Assembly (NCBI GenBank): GCA_963772825.1 | Contig: CAVYYX010000021.1 | Span: forward strand, 62,001 to 126,000 | Direction of reading: 5' to 3' | From: Desertimonas sp963772825 | GTDB taxonomy: Bacteria > Actinomycetota > Acidimicrobiia > Acidimicrobiales > Ilumatobacteraceae | Length of the DNA: 64,000 nucleotides | Part shown: positions 1 to 8,126 of the stretch, in pieces | Layout: the number at the start of each line of letters is the position of its first letter | Position numbering within the stretch: the first letter of the stretch is position 1 | Translations under genes and position numbers: made by a program | The notes under the pieces: model-generated | The model's input: only the letters and a program-made list of their open reading frames with translations | Database searches by the model: none | Told to the model about the DNA's origin: nothing

Positions 1-966
1 CCGGAGCTCGACGATCGGTTCGAGCTGGTCGACGGCGGCGCGATGACGAGCTACCGGGGCGTCCGCCTGCTCGCCGAGTCGCTGATGGGTGGCCGGGCAC
101 TCGCCGACCTCGACGTCGTCCACCATGCCGGCGGCACCCTCCCGCTGCGCCGCGGAACCCTCCCGACGCTGCTCACGGTCCACGACGTGCAGTACCTCGC
201 CTACCCACAGCACTTCTCGTTCGCCCGTCGCACCTACCTCGGTCGCCGCCTGCCACCATCGGTCGCCGGCGCGACGGCGATCGCCGTGCCCAGCGGGTTC
301 GTCGCGTCCACGCTGATCGATGCGTTCGAGGTCGACCCGGCGCGGATCGTCATCGTTCCCCACGGCTACGACCCGCCGGCGCGGTCATCGCTGCCGCCTG
401 CCCACGAGCTGCGGCGGCGCTACAACCTCGGTGATCGCCGCGTGCTCGTGTACCCGGCGATCACCCATCCGCACAAGGGTCACCGGCTACTCGTCGGGTT
501 GCTCGCCGGACGATGGACCGACCCCGACATCGTGCTCGTCCTGCTGGGCGTCGCCGGCGCTGCCGACGACACCGTGTCGGCGGCCATCGCCGAGTTCGGC
601 GTCGAAGATCGGGTCGTGCGTCCTGGGCGGGTTCCGGCCGCCGATCGCGACGGTCTGATCGCCCTCGCCGAGGCGCTCGTGTTCCCTTCTGAGTACGAGG
701 GCTTCGGCGCGCCCGTGCTCGAAGCGATGGCCCTCGGCACACCTGTGGTGTGCAGCGACCGTGGCGCCCTGCCAGAGGTTGCCGGCGACGCCGCGGTCGT
801 CCTCCCGCTCACCACCGACGCCTGGTCTGGAGCGCTCACCACGGTCGGCGCCACCCGTGACGAGCTGGTGGCCCGCGGCCTCGAGCGGGCGAAGCGGTTC
901 ACCGTCGACGCGTCAGGTACAGCGCTGGCTGCGGCCTACCGACTCGCCTCGGGCACGGTGGTGTGA
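1..966 (+). CDS. GT4-family glycosyltransferase, 5' end outside window
   Basis: Transfers a sugar from a nucleotide donor to a growing surface glycan, probably in the cytosol. The frame is open from base 1, so the gene starts before the window; the first ATG inside it (43) is probably internal. Seen: TVHDVQYLAYP in the N-terminal domain, a linker SGFVASTLIDAFEVDPARIV, and the GT-B donor-site signature EYEGFGAPVLEAMALGTPVV followed by SDRGALPEVAG. About 320 residues are visible; family members have about 370-400. Its stop is inside the ATG region of the next glycosyltransferase (GTGTGATG), so the two are probably cotranscribed. The sugar and linkage cannot be told from the sequence. Confidence 0.85.
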   Translation, partial: PELDDRFELVDGGAMTSYRGVRLLAESLMGGRALADLDVVHHAGGTLPLRRGTLPTLLTVHDVQYLAYPQHFSFARRTYLGRRLPPSVAGATAIAVPSGFVASTLIDAFEVDPARIVIVPHGYDPPARSSLPPAHELRRRYNLGDRRVLVYPAITHPHKGHRLLVGLLAGRWTDPDIVLVLLGVAGAADDTVSAAIAEFGVEDRVVRPGRVPAADRDGLIALAEALVFPSEYEGFGAPVLEAMALGTPVVCSDRGALPEVAGDAAVVLPLTTDAWSGALTTVGATRDELVARGLERAKRFTVDASGTALAAAYRLASGTVV

Positions 967-2212
967 TGCGACTCGTGGTGCTGTGCCCGCACTTCGCGCC
1001 CGACACCGCGCCGACCGGGCGGCGTGATGACCCGGATCGTCGAGGAGCTGGCCGCTCGCGGTCATCGGGTCGACGTCGTCACGGCGCTTCCGTGGTACCG
1101 CCACCACCGTGTCGAGCCTGGGTGGCACACCACCGTGGCTCGCCGGAAGTCCACGGCGTGGGGGTCGATCACGAGGGTCAATCCGTTCCCGGGCGACGAC
1201 AAGGGCAACCTGGCCCGCCGGGCGATCGGCTTTGCCGGGTTCTCGGCGCTGGCCCTCGGAGGGGGCCTCGCCGCCGCAGGATGGCTGCGCCGTGCCGACG
1301 CCGTCATCGCCATGTCGCCACCGCTGACGATGGGTGTCACCGGCCGGCTCGTCGCCTGGGCCCACCGTTGCCCGCTCGTGTTCAACATCCAAGACGTGTT
1401 CCCGGACGCCGCCGTCGGCCACCGGGGCGGTCACCAACCCGGCCCTCATCGCCGCGGCGTCGTGGCTGGAGCGGATCAGCTATCGGATCGCCGACGCCGT
1501 CACGGTGCTGTCCGACGACCTCGCCGACAACGTCGCCGGCAAACTCCCCACCGGTCAGCGGTCCAAGGTGCGGATGATCCCGAACTTCGTCGATACCGCC
1601 GAGATCCGCCCGGGCGGGCGGATGACGCGTTATCGCCAAGAGCTGGGGATCGGCGCGGAGCCCGTCGTGCTCTACGCCGGCAACATCGGCTTCTCGCAGT
1701 CGCTCGAACTGATCGTCGCCGCTGCCCGCCAGCTTCCCGACGTCACGTTCCTGGTCAACGGTGACGGGTCGACGCGCCGCGAGCTCGAGGCCGCCGCAGC
1801 CGGCGTGAGGAACGTCCGGTTCGGAGACTTCCAGCCGGCCGACCGGCTCAGCGAGCTCCTCGCCACCGGCGACCTCCACGTCGTGCCGCTGCGGCGCGGT
1901 CTCGCCGGCGTCAGTGTGCCGTCGAAGACCTACTCGATCCTTGCCGCCGGACGGCCCGTGCTCGCGGCCATCGATCCGGGGACGGCGATCCCGCGCCTGC
2001 TCGCCGAATCGGGGGCTGGCGTGAGCGTCCCGCCCGACGACCCTCAGCGGTTCACCGCCGCCGTCGCCGAGCTCGTCACCGATCGTCAGCGGCTCACCGA
2101 GATGGGTTCGGCGGGACGTCGCTGGGTGGAGTCAGCGGCCTCACCGTCTGCGGTCGCCACCACGTACGAGGCCTTGATCCACGAATTGCAAGGAGGGCGT
2201 CGGGCGCAGTAG
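966..2212 (+). pseudogene. GT4 glycosyltransferase (WbuB-like), split by two +1 frameshifts
   Basis: Three consecutive reading frames encode one protein. Frame one (ATG 966) gives MRLVVLCPHFAPDTAPTG; frame two continues VMTRIVEELAARGHRVDVVT up to FNIQDVFPDAAV; frame three continues TGAVTNPALIAAASWLERIS to the end, with the donor-site region SVPSKTYSILAAGRPVLA. Removing one G near 1017-1019 and one G near 1413 restores a single protein of about 414 residues, normal for WbuB-like N-acetylamino sugar transferases of surface polysaccharide clusters. The start overlaps the preceding transferase. No other decay is visible, so two sequencing errors are as likely as a dead gene. Confidence 0.8.
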
Positions 2213-2218
2213 CTGGGT

Positions 2219-2300
2219 GCGGCCGAAGGCCGCTCGTGAGACCACCTCGGCCGAGTGGAGTGAGCGGGCGAAGCGGGCGACACGAACGAGGCCGAAGTGT
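2219..2300 (+). repeat. Family B intergenic repeat, short copy (B4)
   Basis: Contains the hairpin GCGGCCGAAGGCCGC and the conserved core CTCGGCCGAGTGGAGTGAGC ending in CGAACGAGGCCGAAG. It matches the cores of the copies at 9183-9335, 16172-16312 and 33752-33852. It lies just after the stop of the frameshifted glycosyltransferase, a gene-end position shared by all four copies. Confidence 0.55.
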
Positions 2301-2306
2301 CGCCGG

Positions 2307-2312
2307 TAGCAT
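2307..2312 (+). promoter_or_regulatory. -10-like hexamer TAGCAT, 9 bp before GTG start
   Basis: TAGCAT lies nine bases before GTG 2322 and no Shine-Dalgarno is seen. It fits the TANNNT leaderless pattern seen before many genes here. Confidence 0.4.
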
Positions 2313-2321
2313 TCCGCCCCC

Positions 2322-3194
2322 GTGGCTCCATCATCCTCGTCGACCAAGAAGGCCGCCCGCCTCGCCCAGAAGGGCAAGGGGCGGCGCGTTCGCTTTCAGG
2401 GCGGCACGTTGTTCCCCCTGGTCGTGGCGCTCGTTCTGGTCCTCGGATTGGGTCTCGTCGTCTACGCCAGAGCGTCTCGTCCCGAGGACGTGGCTCCCTT
2501 CGCTTCGGACCACTGGCACGGCGCCTACGGATTCCAGCTGTGCACCGACCAACCCAACGTCCAGCTCGTCGGCAACATCGAAGAGGTCGACGCCGACGGC
2601 AACCTGGTCGGCACGGAGGCCTATGTCACGAGCGGCGTGCACAGCCACGACGACGGCGTGATCCACTGGCACCCCACCGGCTCGCGGGCGACCGGTAACA
2701 ATGCCCAGCTCGGCGTGTTCTTCGACAACTACGGCATCGAGATCTCCGATACCAAGCTCGTGCTTCCGGAGGGTGGTTTCACGGTCGACGGCGCTCCGCC
2801 CCCGGAGGGCTTCCCGCTCGTCTACGAGGAAGGCGAGACGGAGTGCGACGGAGAGGACGGCCGGCTCACCGTCGTCGTGTGGGAGAACCACCTCGACCCC
2901 GGTTCGAGCCAGGTCTACACGAGTAGTTTCGACGACATTCCGTTCGATAAGGACGGCCTGGCGATCACCATCGCTTTCGTGCCCAACGACGTCGATGTCG
3001 AGCTGCCGCCGTCTGCTTCCAACCTCCAGGAGCTCGGGGCCCTCGACACGCCTCCGCCGGCACCTGGCGAGACGGTGCCCGCATCCGAGACGGCGAGCAG
3101 CGTCCCGTCGGCCACGAGTGAGCCGACCGGGAGTAGCGAGCCGGCCTCGACCACCGAGACCACGACAGCGAGCACCGACACCACCGAGGGGTAG
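2322..3194 (+). CDS. Membrane-anchored protein with His-rich extracellular domain, unknown function
   Basis: A 290-residue protein started by GTG. Residues 1-25 are basic (KKAARLAQKGKGRRVR), followed by one membrane segment (about 29-47, LFPLVVALVLVLGLGLVVYA), so the rest is probably outside the cell. The outer domain has HWHGAYGFQLC, HSHDDGVIHWHP and several acidic patches, suggesting a metal site. The C-terminal 50 residues are a Ser/Thr/Glu/Pro-rich tail (TASSVPSATSEPTGSSEPAS), typical of surface-exposed stalks. It lies 6 bp before a sugar-nucleotide pyrophosphorylase gene, which suggests a role at the envelope. I do not recognise a named family. Confidence 0.75.
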   Translation: MAPSSSSTKKAARLAQKGKGRRVRFQGGTLFPLVVALVLVLGLGLVVYARASRPEDVAPFASDHWHGAYGFQLCTDQPNVQLVGNIEEVDADGNLVGTEAYVTSGVHSHDDGVIHWHPTGSRATGNNAQLGVFFDNYGIEISDTKLVLPEGGFTVDGAPPPEGFPLVYEEGETECDGEDGRLTVVVWENHLDPGSSQVYTSSFDDIPFDKDGLAITIAFVPNDVDVELPPSASNLQELGALDTPPPAPGETVPASETASSVPSATSEPTGSSEPASTTETTTASTDTTEG

Positions 3195-3200
3195 GCGGCG

Positions 3201-4217
3201 ATGCACGCCATCGTCCTCGTCGGCGGCTTCGGCACCCGCCTGCGACCACTCACCGACACGGTGCCAAAGTCGATGCTGACGGTCGGCAACGAGCCGATCA
3301 TCACCCGTCTGGCGCGGTGCCTCGAGCGCGTCGGGGTGACCACGATGACGCTGTCGCTCGGGTATCTACCGGACCCGTTCCGCGACGCCTTTCCGGACGG
3401 CCGCTGCGGAGGTGTCGAGCTGCGCTACGCCGTCGATCCCGAGCCGCTCGACACGGCCGGGGCGATCCGCTTCGCTGCCGACACGTCGGGCGTCGACGAC
3501 ACGTTCTTGGCGCTCAACGGCGACATCATCACCGACCTCGACGTCGCCGCCCTCGTCGCCGAGCATGTGCGGTTGGGTGCCGAGGCGACGCTGCACCTCA
3601 CTCCGGTCGCCGATCCGTCGGCGTTCGGGGTGGTCGAGACCGACGCCGATGGGCGGGTACAGCGATTTCTGGAGAAGCCGCCGCCCGGCGTGACCGACAG
3701 CAACGTGATCAACGCCGGCACCTACGTCATGGAGCCCGCCGTGCTGGATTTGATCGCCCCCGGCATCGCCGTCAACGTCGAGCGCGTCACGTTCCCGTTG
3801 CTCGCCGCCCGTGGCTCGTTGTTCGGCGTGACCACCCACGATTACTGGATCGACGTCGGTCGCCCGGACCTGCTACTGCAGGCGAACCTCGACCGCCTCG
3901 CCGGACGCTTCGACACGACGCTGGACCATCCGGTCAGCGGCGGAGACGGCGTCGACCCCGCCGCCATCGTCGCCATCGACGCCCAGGTCTCGGGCAGCGT
4001 GGTCGCTGGCGACGTCGAGGTCGGGGCGCGGTCGATCGTGACCGGCTCCGTGCTCCTCGCCGGTTCGCGGATCGGCGATGATGTCGTCGTGCACGACTCG
4101 GTGGTCATGGGTACGGTCGCCGACGGAGCGCAGCTGCGCGCCGCGGTCATCGGTTCCGGCGCCCAGGTGGGCCCTGGGCAGCTGGTCACGGAGGAGCGAC
4201 TCCCTGCTCCCGGCTGA
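3201..4217 (+). CDS. Sugar-nucleotide pyrophosphorylase (mannose/glucose-1-phosphate NTP transferase)
   Basis: Makes an NDP-sugar from a sugar-1-phosphate and NTP in the cytosol. The N-terminal signature is clear: VGGFGTRLRPLTDTVPKSML (GGxGTRLxPLTxxxPK). LNGDIITDLD carries the metal-binding Asp, and EKPPPG and NAGTYVMEP follow. From about residue 250 hydrophobic hexapeptide-like turns (left-handed beta-helix: GDVEVGARSIVTGSVLLAGS) form the C-terminal domain. The length (338) suits ManC/RmlA2-type actinobacterial enzymes such as Rv3264c, which also sits near fbiA. Substrate is probably GDP-mannose or dTDP/UDP-glucose; the sequence does not decide. Confidence 0.88.
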   Translation: MHAIVLVGGFGTRLRPLTDTVPKSMLTVGNEPIITRLARCLERVGVTTMTLSLGYLPDPFRDAFPDGRCGGVELRYAVDPEPLDTAGAIRFAADTSGVDDTFLALNGDIITDLDVAALVAEHVRLGAEATLHLTPVADPSAFGVVETDADGRVQRFLEKPPPGVTDSNVINAGTYVMEPAVLDLIAPGIAVNVERVTFPLLAARGSLFGVTTHDYWIDVGRPDLLLQANLDRLAGRFDTTLDHPVSGGDGVDPAAIVAIDAQVSGSVVAGDVEVGARSIVTGSVLLAGSRIGDDVVVHDSVVMGTVADGAQLRAAVIGSGAQVGPGQLVTEERLPAPG

Positions 4218-4272
4218 GGACTCGTCCGGACCCACCGGCCCCAACACCGCCGGCGAACGTCGGGCGACCGAC

Positions 4273-5178
4273 GTGCTCGTCATCGGCGGTGCCGGGTTCA
4301 TCGGGTCGCACCTCGTCGATCGGCTCGTCGCCGACCACGCCGCGGTCGAGGTTGTCGACGACCTTTCGTCGGGATCGCTCGCCAACCTCTCGGACGCCCG
4401 GGCGTCGGCGCCACGGAGCGGCGCCGAGTTGCACATCCACACGCTCGACGCGGCGACGCCGGATCTCGCCACGATGATCACGCTGCGGCGGCCCCGGCAC
4501 ATCGTCCATCTCGCCCTGCTCGTGCCGGCGGCGAACTCCGCCATCGAGCTCGGACGGTCGTTCACGTCGATGCTCGGCGTGCTCGACGCCGCTCGCGCCG
4601 CATCTGTCGAAAAGGTCGTCGCGCTGTTGCCGGCGACGGTGCTCTACGGCACCCCGTCGGCACGCCAGCTCCCGGTCAAAGAGGGCGAGATCACGCCACG
4701 AGGCGTGCGGGGGGTCGTCGCCAAGGCGATCGTCGAGTTGTTGACGACGTACCGCGAGGAGCACGGCATCGAGTTCACGGCGCTCGCGGCGACCACCGTC
4801 TACGGTCCCCGCCAGCAGGCCCGGCAGGGTGCCGTTGCCCGGCTGCTCGACGCCGCGGCGAACGGCGAACCGGCACGGCTCTCCGGAGATGGCCGCCAGA
4901 CCCGCGACTTCGTGCACGTCGACGATGTCGTCGACGCCCTGGAGCGATCCCTGCACCGGGGCAGTGGCCTCGTCGTCAACGTCGGCACGGGCGTGCAGAC
5001 ATCACTGCGCGACGTCGTGGCGATGATCGGGGTCGGCCCACCGCCCTCGTTCGTCACCGCCCGGCAGGGGGAGCTCGGCCGCTTCTGCGTCTCGACGGTG
5101 CGCGCCCGCATCCATCTCGGATGGGCCCCGTGGACGACCCTGCCCGAGGGCCTGGCCGCCCTCCGCGACACCCCCTAG
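4273..5178 (+). CDS. NAD-dependent epimerase/dehydratase (extended SDR)
   Basis: Rossmann-fold sugar-nucleotide epimerase or dehydratase. The GTG at 4273 puts the NAD motif at the very N-terminus (LVIGGAGFIGSHLVDRL), so it is preferred over the longer open frame that overlaps the preceding gene. FVHVDDVVDALE and a PVKEGEITPRGVRG segment are typical of UDP-glucose epimerase relatives. Oddly, the usual YxxxK catalytic motif is not evident: the position reads GVVAKAIVE, keeping Lys but with Val in place of Tyr, and the Ser site reads ALLPATVLYG. Activity may therefore be altered. It directly follows the pyrophosphorylase and is probably in its operon. Confidence 0.8.
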   Translation: MLVIGGAGFIGSHLVDRLVADHAAVEVVDDLSSGSLANLSDARASAPRSGAELHIHTLDAATPDLATMITLRRPRHIVHLALLVPAANSAIELGRSFTSMLGVLDAARAASVEKVVALLPATVLYGTPSARQLPVKEGEITPRGVRGVVAKAIVELLTTYREEHGIEFTALAATTVYGPRQQARQGAVARLLDAAANGEPARLSGDGRQTRDFVHVDDVVDALERSLHRGSGLVVNVGTGVQTSLRDVVAMIGVGPPPSFVTARQGELGRFCVSTVRARIHLGWAPWTTLPEGLAALRDTP

Positions 5179-5198
5179 CTCCTCCAATGGAGGGGACG

Positions 5199-6179
5199 TC
5201 AGGGGCGGCAGGCTGCCAGGGTCACTGCGGCGAGCTGGGCGGCGGCGTCGGGCGTGGACATCACGGACGGGGCGACGACGGCGCGCATGCCCGCCGCCTC
5301 GACCGCTCCCGCCAGTGCGGCGTCCACCGGATCGATCACCAGGGTGGAGGCGATCGGGGCGTAGATCCTGGCGACGCCGACGACACTTGGCTCGTGCCCG
5401 AGCTCGCGGAGCAGGCGATCGGCGGGACCCTTCAGCGCCCGACCGCCGATGATCGGCGAGACGGCGACGACCGTGTCGCGCCGCCTGCGGAGGGCGTCGT
5501 CGACCCCGGGCAGGGCACGGATCGGTTGGATCGAGACGAGCGGGTTGGACGGGGCGATCACGATGGCGGTTGCATCCTCGATCGCCCGCATGGCGTCGGT
5601 GCTCGGGCGGGCTCCCGCCGTGTCGATGCGGACGGCGCTGACCTCGACCTCGTGGTGCAGGCGCACGAAGTAGTCCTGGAACGCCAGCTCCGTTCCGTCG
5701 GCGAGCGTGAGGTGGGTCGACACCGCGTCGTCCGACATCGGCAGGATCCGCACGCCGACGTTCCACGCAGTGGCGATCTCGGCCGTGACCTCGGTGAGCG
5801 TCGCCCCTTCCGCCCGGCGCGCCGTGCGATAGAGGTGGGTGGCGAGATCTCGGTCGCCGAGCTGGAACCAGGTGTTCGCCGCCGCCGACGCCGCGGGGCG
5901 AACGTCGATGTAGCGCCGCAGGGCATCCATCGCCGCCCAGCTCTCGGCCTGGAGTCCCCAGCCGCGCTGGGGGTCGATCGCCCCGGCGAGCGTGTAGACG
6001 ACCGTGTCGAGGTCTGGTGAGATCGACAGCCCATTGATCACCGTGTCGTCGGCGGTGTTGACCACCGCGGTGATCGACGATGGTGGCTGCACGTGCACGG
6101 CTCCCGAGAGGAAGCGAGCGGCGCCGACTCCACCGCACAGCACGACAACGGCGCCGGGAGTCGGGTCGCTCACGTCCAT
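5199..6179 (-). CDS. cofD: 2-phospho-L-lactate transferase, coenzyme F420 biosynthesis
   Basis: Transfers a phospholactate or phosphoenolpyruvate-derived moiety to 7,8-didemethyl-8-hydroxy-5-deazariboflavin (Fo), giving F420-0 or its dehydro form. Seen: VVLCGGVGAARFLSGA at the N-terminus, NTADDTVINGLSISPDLDTV (conserved substrate loop), and SNPLVSIQPI with SPIIGGRALKGPADRLL near the C-terminus; all are CofD/FbiA hallmarks. ATG 6179 (326 aa) is chosen because it starts just before the glycine-rich motif; an open frame extends to 6254 but would overlap the divergent gene. The 3' end converges on the epimerase gene with a 20-bp gap. cofE is also in this window, 50 kb away. Confidence 0.92.
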   Translation of the reverse strand: MDVSDPTPGAVVVLCGGVGAARFLSGAVHVQPPSSITAVVNTADDTVINGLSISPDLDTVVYTLAGAIDPQRGWGLQAESWAAMDALRRYIDVRPAASAAANTWFQLGDRDLATHLYRTARRAEGATLTEVTAEIATAWNVGVRILPMSDDAVSTHLTLADGTELAFQDYFVRLHHEVEVSAVRIDTAGARPSTDAMRAIEDATAIVIAPSNPLVSIQPIRALPGVDDALRRRRDTVVAVSPIIGGRALKGPADRLLRELGHEPSVVGVARIYAPIASTLVIDPVDAALAGAVEAAGMRAVVAPSVMSTPDAAAQLAAVTLAACRP

Positions 6180-6199
6180 CTCGTCAGTCAACCGGGCGA

Positions 6200-6205
6200 T
6201 AGGTT
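6200..6205 (+). promoter_or_regulatory. -10-like hexamer TAGGTT, 8 bp before ATG
   Basis: Lies eight bases before ATG 6214 and no Shine-Dalgarno is visible. It supports that start over the longer open frame and suggests a leaderless mRNA. It sits in the 34-bp gap between divergent starts. Confidence 0.45.
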
Positions 6206-6213
6206 CGCCGTGC

Positions 6214-7056
6214 ATGTCGCCAGGGCACACGCGCGTCGGCGTCGTCGTGCTCAACTATCGGGGCGCCGCCGACACGATCGCCTGCATCGAGTCGCTCCAG
6301 AAGCTCGACGAGCCGGCTCGCCTCGTCGTCGTCGACAACGGCTCGGGGGACGGTTCTGTCGAGCAGCTCGGCGCGGTCGCCGGGATCGAGCTGATCGCCA
6401 ACGTCAGCAACGTCGGGTTCGCTGCCGGGAACAACGTCGCCATCGATCGCCTGCTCGACGACGGCATCGAGTTCGTGTGGGTGTTGAACAACGACACGGT
6501 GGTCGAACCGTCCGCGCTCAGCGAACTGCTCGCGGTCGCCGACGCCGATCCTGGCGTCGGTGCGGTCGGCTCGGTGCTCTACGACCTTGCCGACCCGCAC
6601 CGCTTGCTGACGTGGGGCGGTGGCGCCGTGCAGCGGTGGACCGGTCGCACGCGCGATGCGCGCACGGCGTCCGACCGGCTCGACTACCTGACGGCCGCGT
6701 CGGTGCTCCTGCGGGCAGCCGCCATCCGGCAGGTCGGGTGCTTCGACACGCGGTACTTCTTCACGTGGGAGGACGTCGACCTGGGCGTCCGCTTGACCCA
6801 CGCTGGTTGGCGGTTGGTGGTCGCCGAGCGCTCCCGCGTCTGGCACCGCTGGGGTGGCACGCTCGAACCGCTGGCCCCAGCGCGCTTCGAGCACCACGCC
6901 GCAGGACTCGTCGTGTTCCAGCGCACCCACTCCCGGGCGCCGTGGCTGACGACGCTGCCGATGCTCGGCTACTACGCCGCGTCTGCCGTCCGCCACCGTC
7001 GGCCTGCACTGTGGCGCGGGGCGTGGCGCGGCTGGCGTGCAGGGTGGTCGCGTTGA
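6214..7056 (+). CDS. GT2-family glycosyltransferase (rhamnosyltransferase-like)
   Basis: Inverting GT-A transferase of 280 residues. Motifs in order: VGVVVLNYRGAADTIACIES, VVDNGSGDGSVEQL, GFAAGNNVAIDRLL, the metal/donor motif WVLNNDTVVEP, and the acceptor-side WEDVDLGVRLTHAGWRL. WbbL-type rhamnosyl- and related transferases share this layout, and WbbL lies near fbiA in mycobacteria, but specificity is inference. It is divergent from cofD. Its end overlaps the next GT2 start, so the pair is translationally coupled. Confidence 0.88.
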   Translation: MSPGHTRVGVVVLNYRGAADTIACIESLQKLDEPARLVVVDNGSGDGSVEQLGAVAGIELIANVSNVGFAAGNNVAIDRLLDDGIEFVWVLNNDTVVEPSALSELLAVADADPGVGAVGSVLYDLADPHRLLTWGGGAVQRWTGRTRDARTASDRLDYLTAASVLLRAAAIRQVGCFDTRYFFTWEDVDLGVRLTHAGWRLVVAERSRVWHRWGGTLEPLAPARFEHHAAGLVVFQRTHSRAPWLTTLPMLGYYAASAVRHRRPALWRGAWRGWRAGWSR

Positions 7057-8102
7057 TCCCCAGGGTCCGGGCGGTGCCCGGGATTTGCGTCGTCGTCCCG
7101 AACTGGAACGGCGCCGCCCACCTCGGTCCGTGCGTCCGCTCGCTCGCCGCCCAGGACCATGACGACTTCGCCATCGTGGTCGTCGACAACGGCTCGGCCG
7201 ACGACTCGGTGGCCGTGCTCGACGCGCTGGCCACAGAGATCGCCCCCGTGCCGTTGACCGTGCTGCGCAATGCCGTCAACCGCGGATTCGCAGGCGGCGT
7301 CAACCAGGGAATCCGCCACGCCATCGACGCCGGCGCCATGGCCGTCGCCCTGTTCAACAACGACGCCGTTGCCGACGCCGGATGGTTGGCGGCGCTCGCC
7401 GCTGAGCTCGATTCGGACCCCGACGTCGCAATCGCAACCGGGCGGCTGTTGATGCGCGACGGGCTGACGGTCGACAGCACCGGCGACTTCTACACCGAGT
7501 GGGGCCTCGCCTTCCCCCGTGACCGAGGTCAGCCGGCCGAGCCCGTTCGCCCGTCCGGTGAGGTGTTCGCCGCCAGCGGGGGAGCGAGTCTCTACCGCAC
7601 CGCACTGTTCGCCGACATCGGACTGTTCGCCGAGGAGTTCTTCGCCTACTTCGAGGACGTCGACCTCGGCTTCCGCGCCCGCCTTGCTGGTCATCGCGTG
7701 CGCTACTGCGCCGACGCCGTCGCCTACCACGACCAAGGGGCGACGAGCCGCACGATGTCCGGGTTCGCGACGAAGCAGTTCTTCCGCAACCTCCCGGCGC
7801 TGCTCGTGCGCAACGTCCCGGGCCGGCTGTTGCCGACGGTGGTGCCCCGGTTCGTGCTCGTCTACACCTTGATGGTGCTCCACCAGTTCCGGCGGGGCGA
7901 GGGAGTGGCGGCGGTGCGCGGCGTCGGCGCGGCGGTCGGCCTGGCGATCCGCAGCCTCCCGCAACGACGGGCGATCCAGCGTTCTCGGCGGATCGATGAG
8001 TCCGACGTTGGCGACCTGCTGTGGCCCGGCCTGCCGCCAGGCATGCGTGTGCTGCGCGGAACGCGCGACCGCCTGGCCCGCTTGCTCCCGCGCCGGCGGT
8101 GA
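7044..8102 (+). CDS. GT2-family glycosyltransferase
   Basis: Second GT-A transferase of the pair, 352 residues with GTG 7044 (alternatives TTG 7053 or GTG 7074). Motifs: ICVVVPNWNGAAHLGPCVRS, VVDNGSADDSVAVLD, GFAGGVNQGIRHAID, ALFNNDAVADAGW and YFEDVDLGFRARLAGHRVRY. The C-terminal 90 residues (FFRNLPALLVRNVPGRLLP onward) form a membrane-associating tail common in O-antigen and arabinogalactan-type transferases. It overlaps the previous GT2 stop by 13 bp and is followed by gmd 24 bp later. Confidence 0.87.
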   Translation: MVALIPRVRAVPGICVVVPNWNGAAHLGPCVRSLAAQDHDDFAIVVVDNGSADDSVAVLDALATEIAPVPLTVLRNAVNRGFAGGVNQGIRHAIDAGAMAVALFNNDAVADAGWLAALAAELDSDPDVAIATGRLLMRDGLTVDSTGDFYTEWGLAFPRDRGQPAEPVRPSGEVFAASGGASLYRTALFADIGLFAEEFFAYFEDVDLGFRARLAGHRVRYCADAVAYHDQGATSRTMSGFATKQFFRNLPALLVRNVPGRLLPTVVPRFVLVYTLMVLHQFRRGEGVAAVRGVGAAVGLAIRSLPQRRAIQRSRRIDESDVGDLLWPGLPPGMRVLRGTRDRLARLLPRRR

Positions 8103-8112
8103 TGCCGCTCCG

Positions 8113-8118
8113 TAGACT
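8113..8118 (+). promoter_or_regulatory. -10-like hexamer TAGACT, 8 bp before gmd GTG
   Basis: TAGACT, eight bases, then GTG 8127, with no ribosome binding site. Suggests a separate leaderless transcript for gmd inside the glycan operon. Confidence 0.45.
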
Positions 8119-8126
8119 CGCCGACC

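Noticed and set aside
5179..5198. Terminator between the epimerase and cofD
   Set aside because: Only a weak CTCC/GGAG pairing with a short loop; too little to call.
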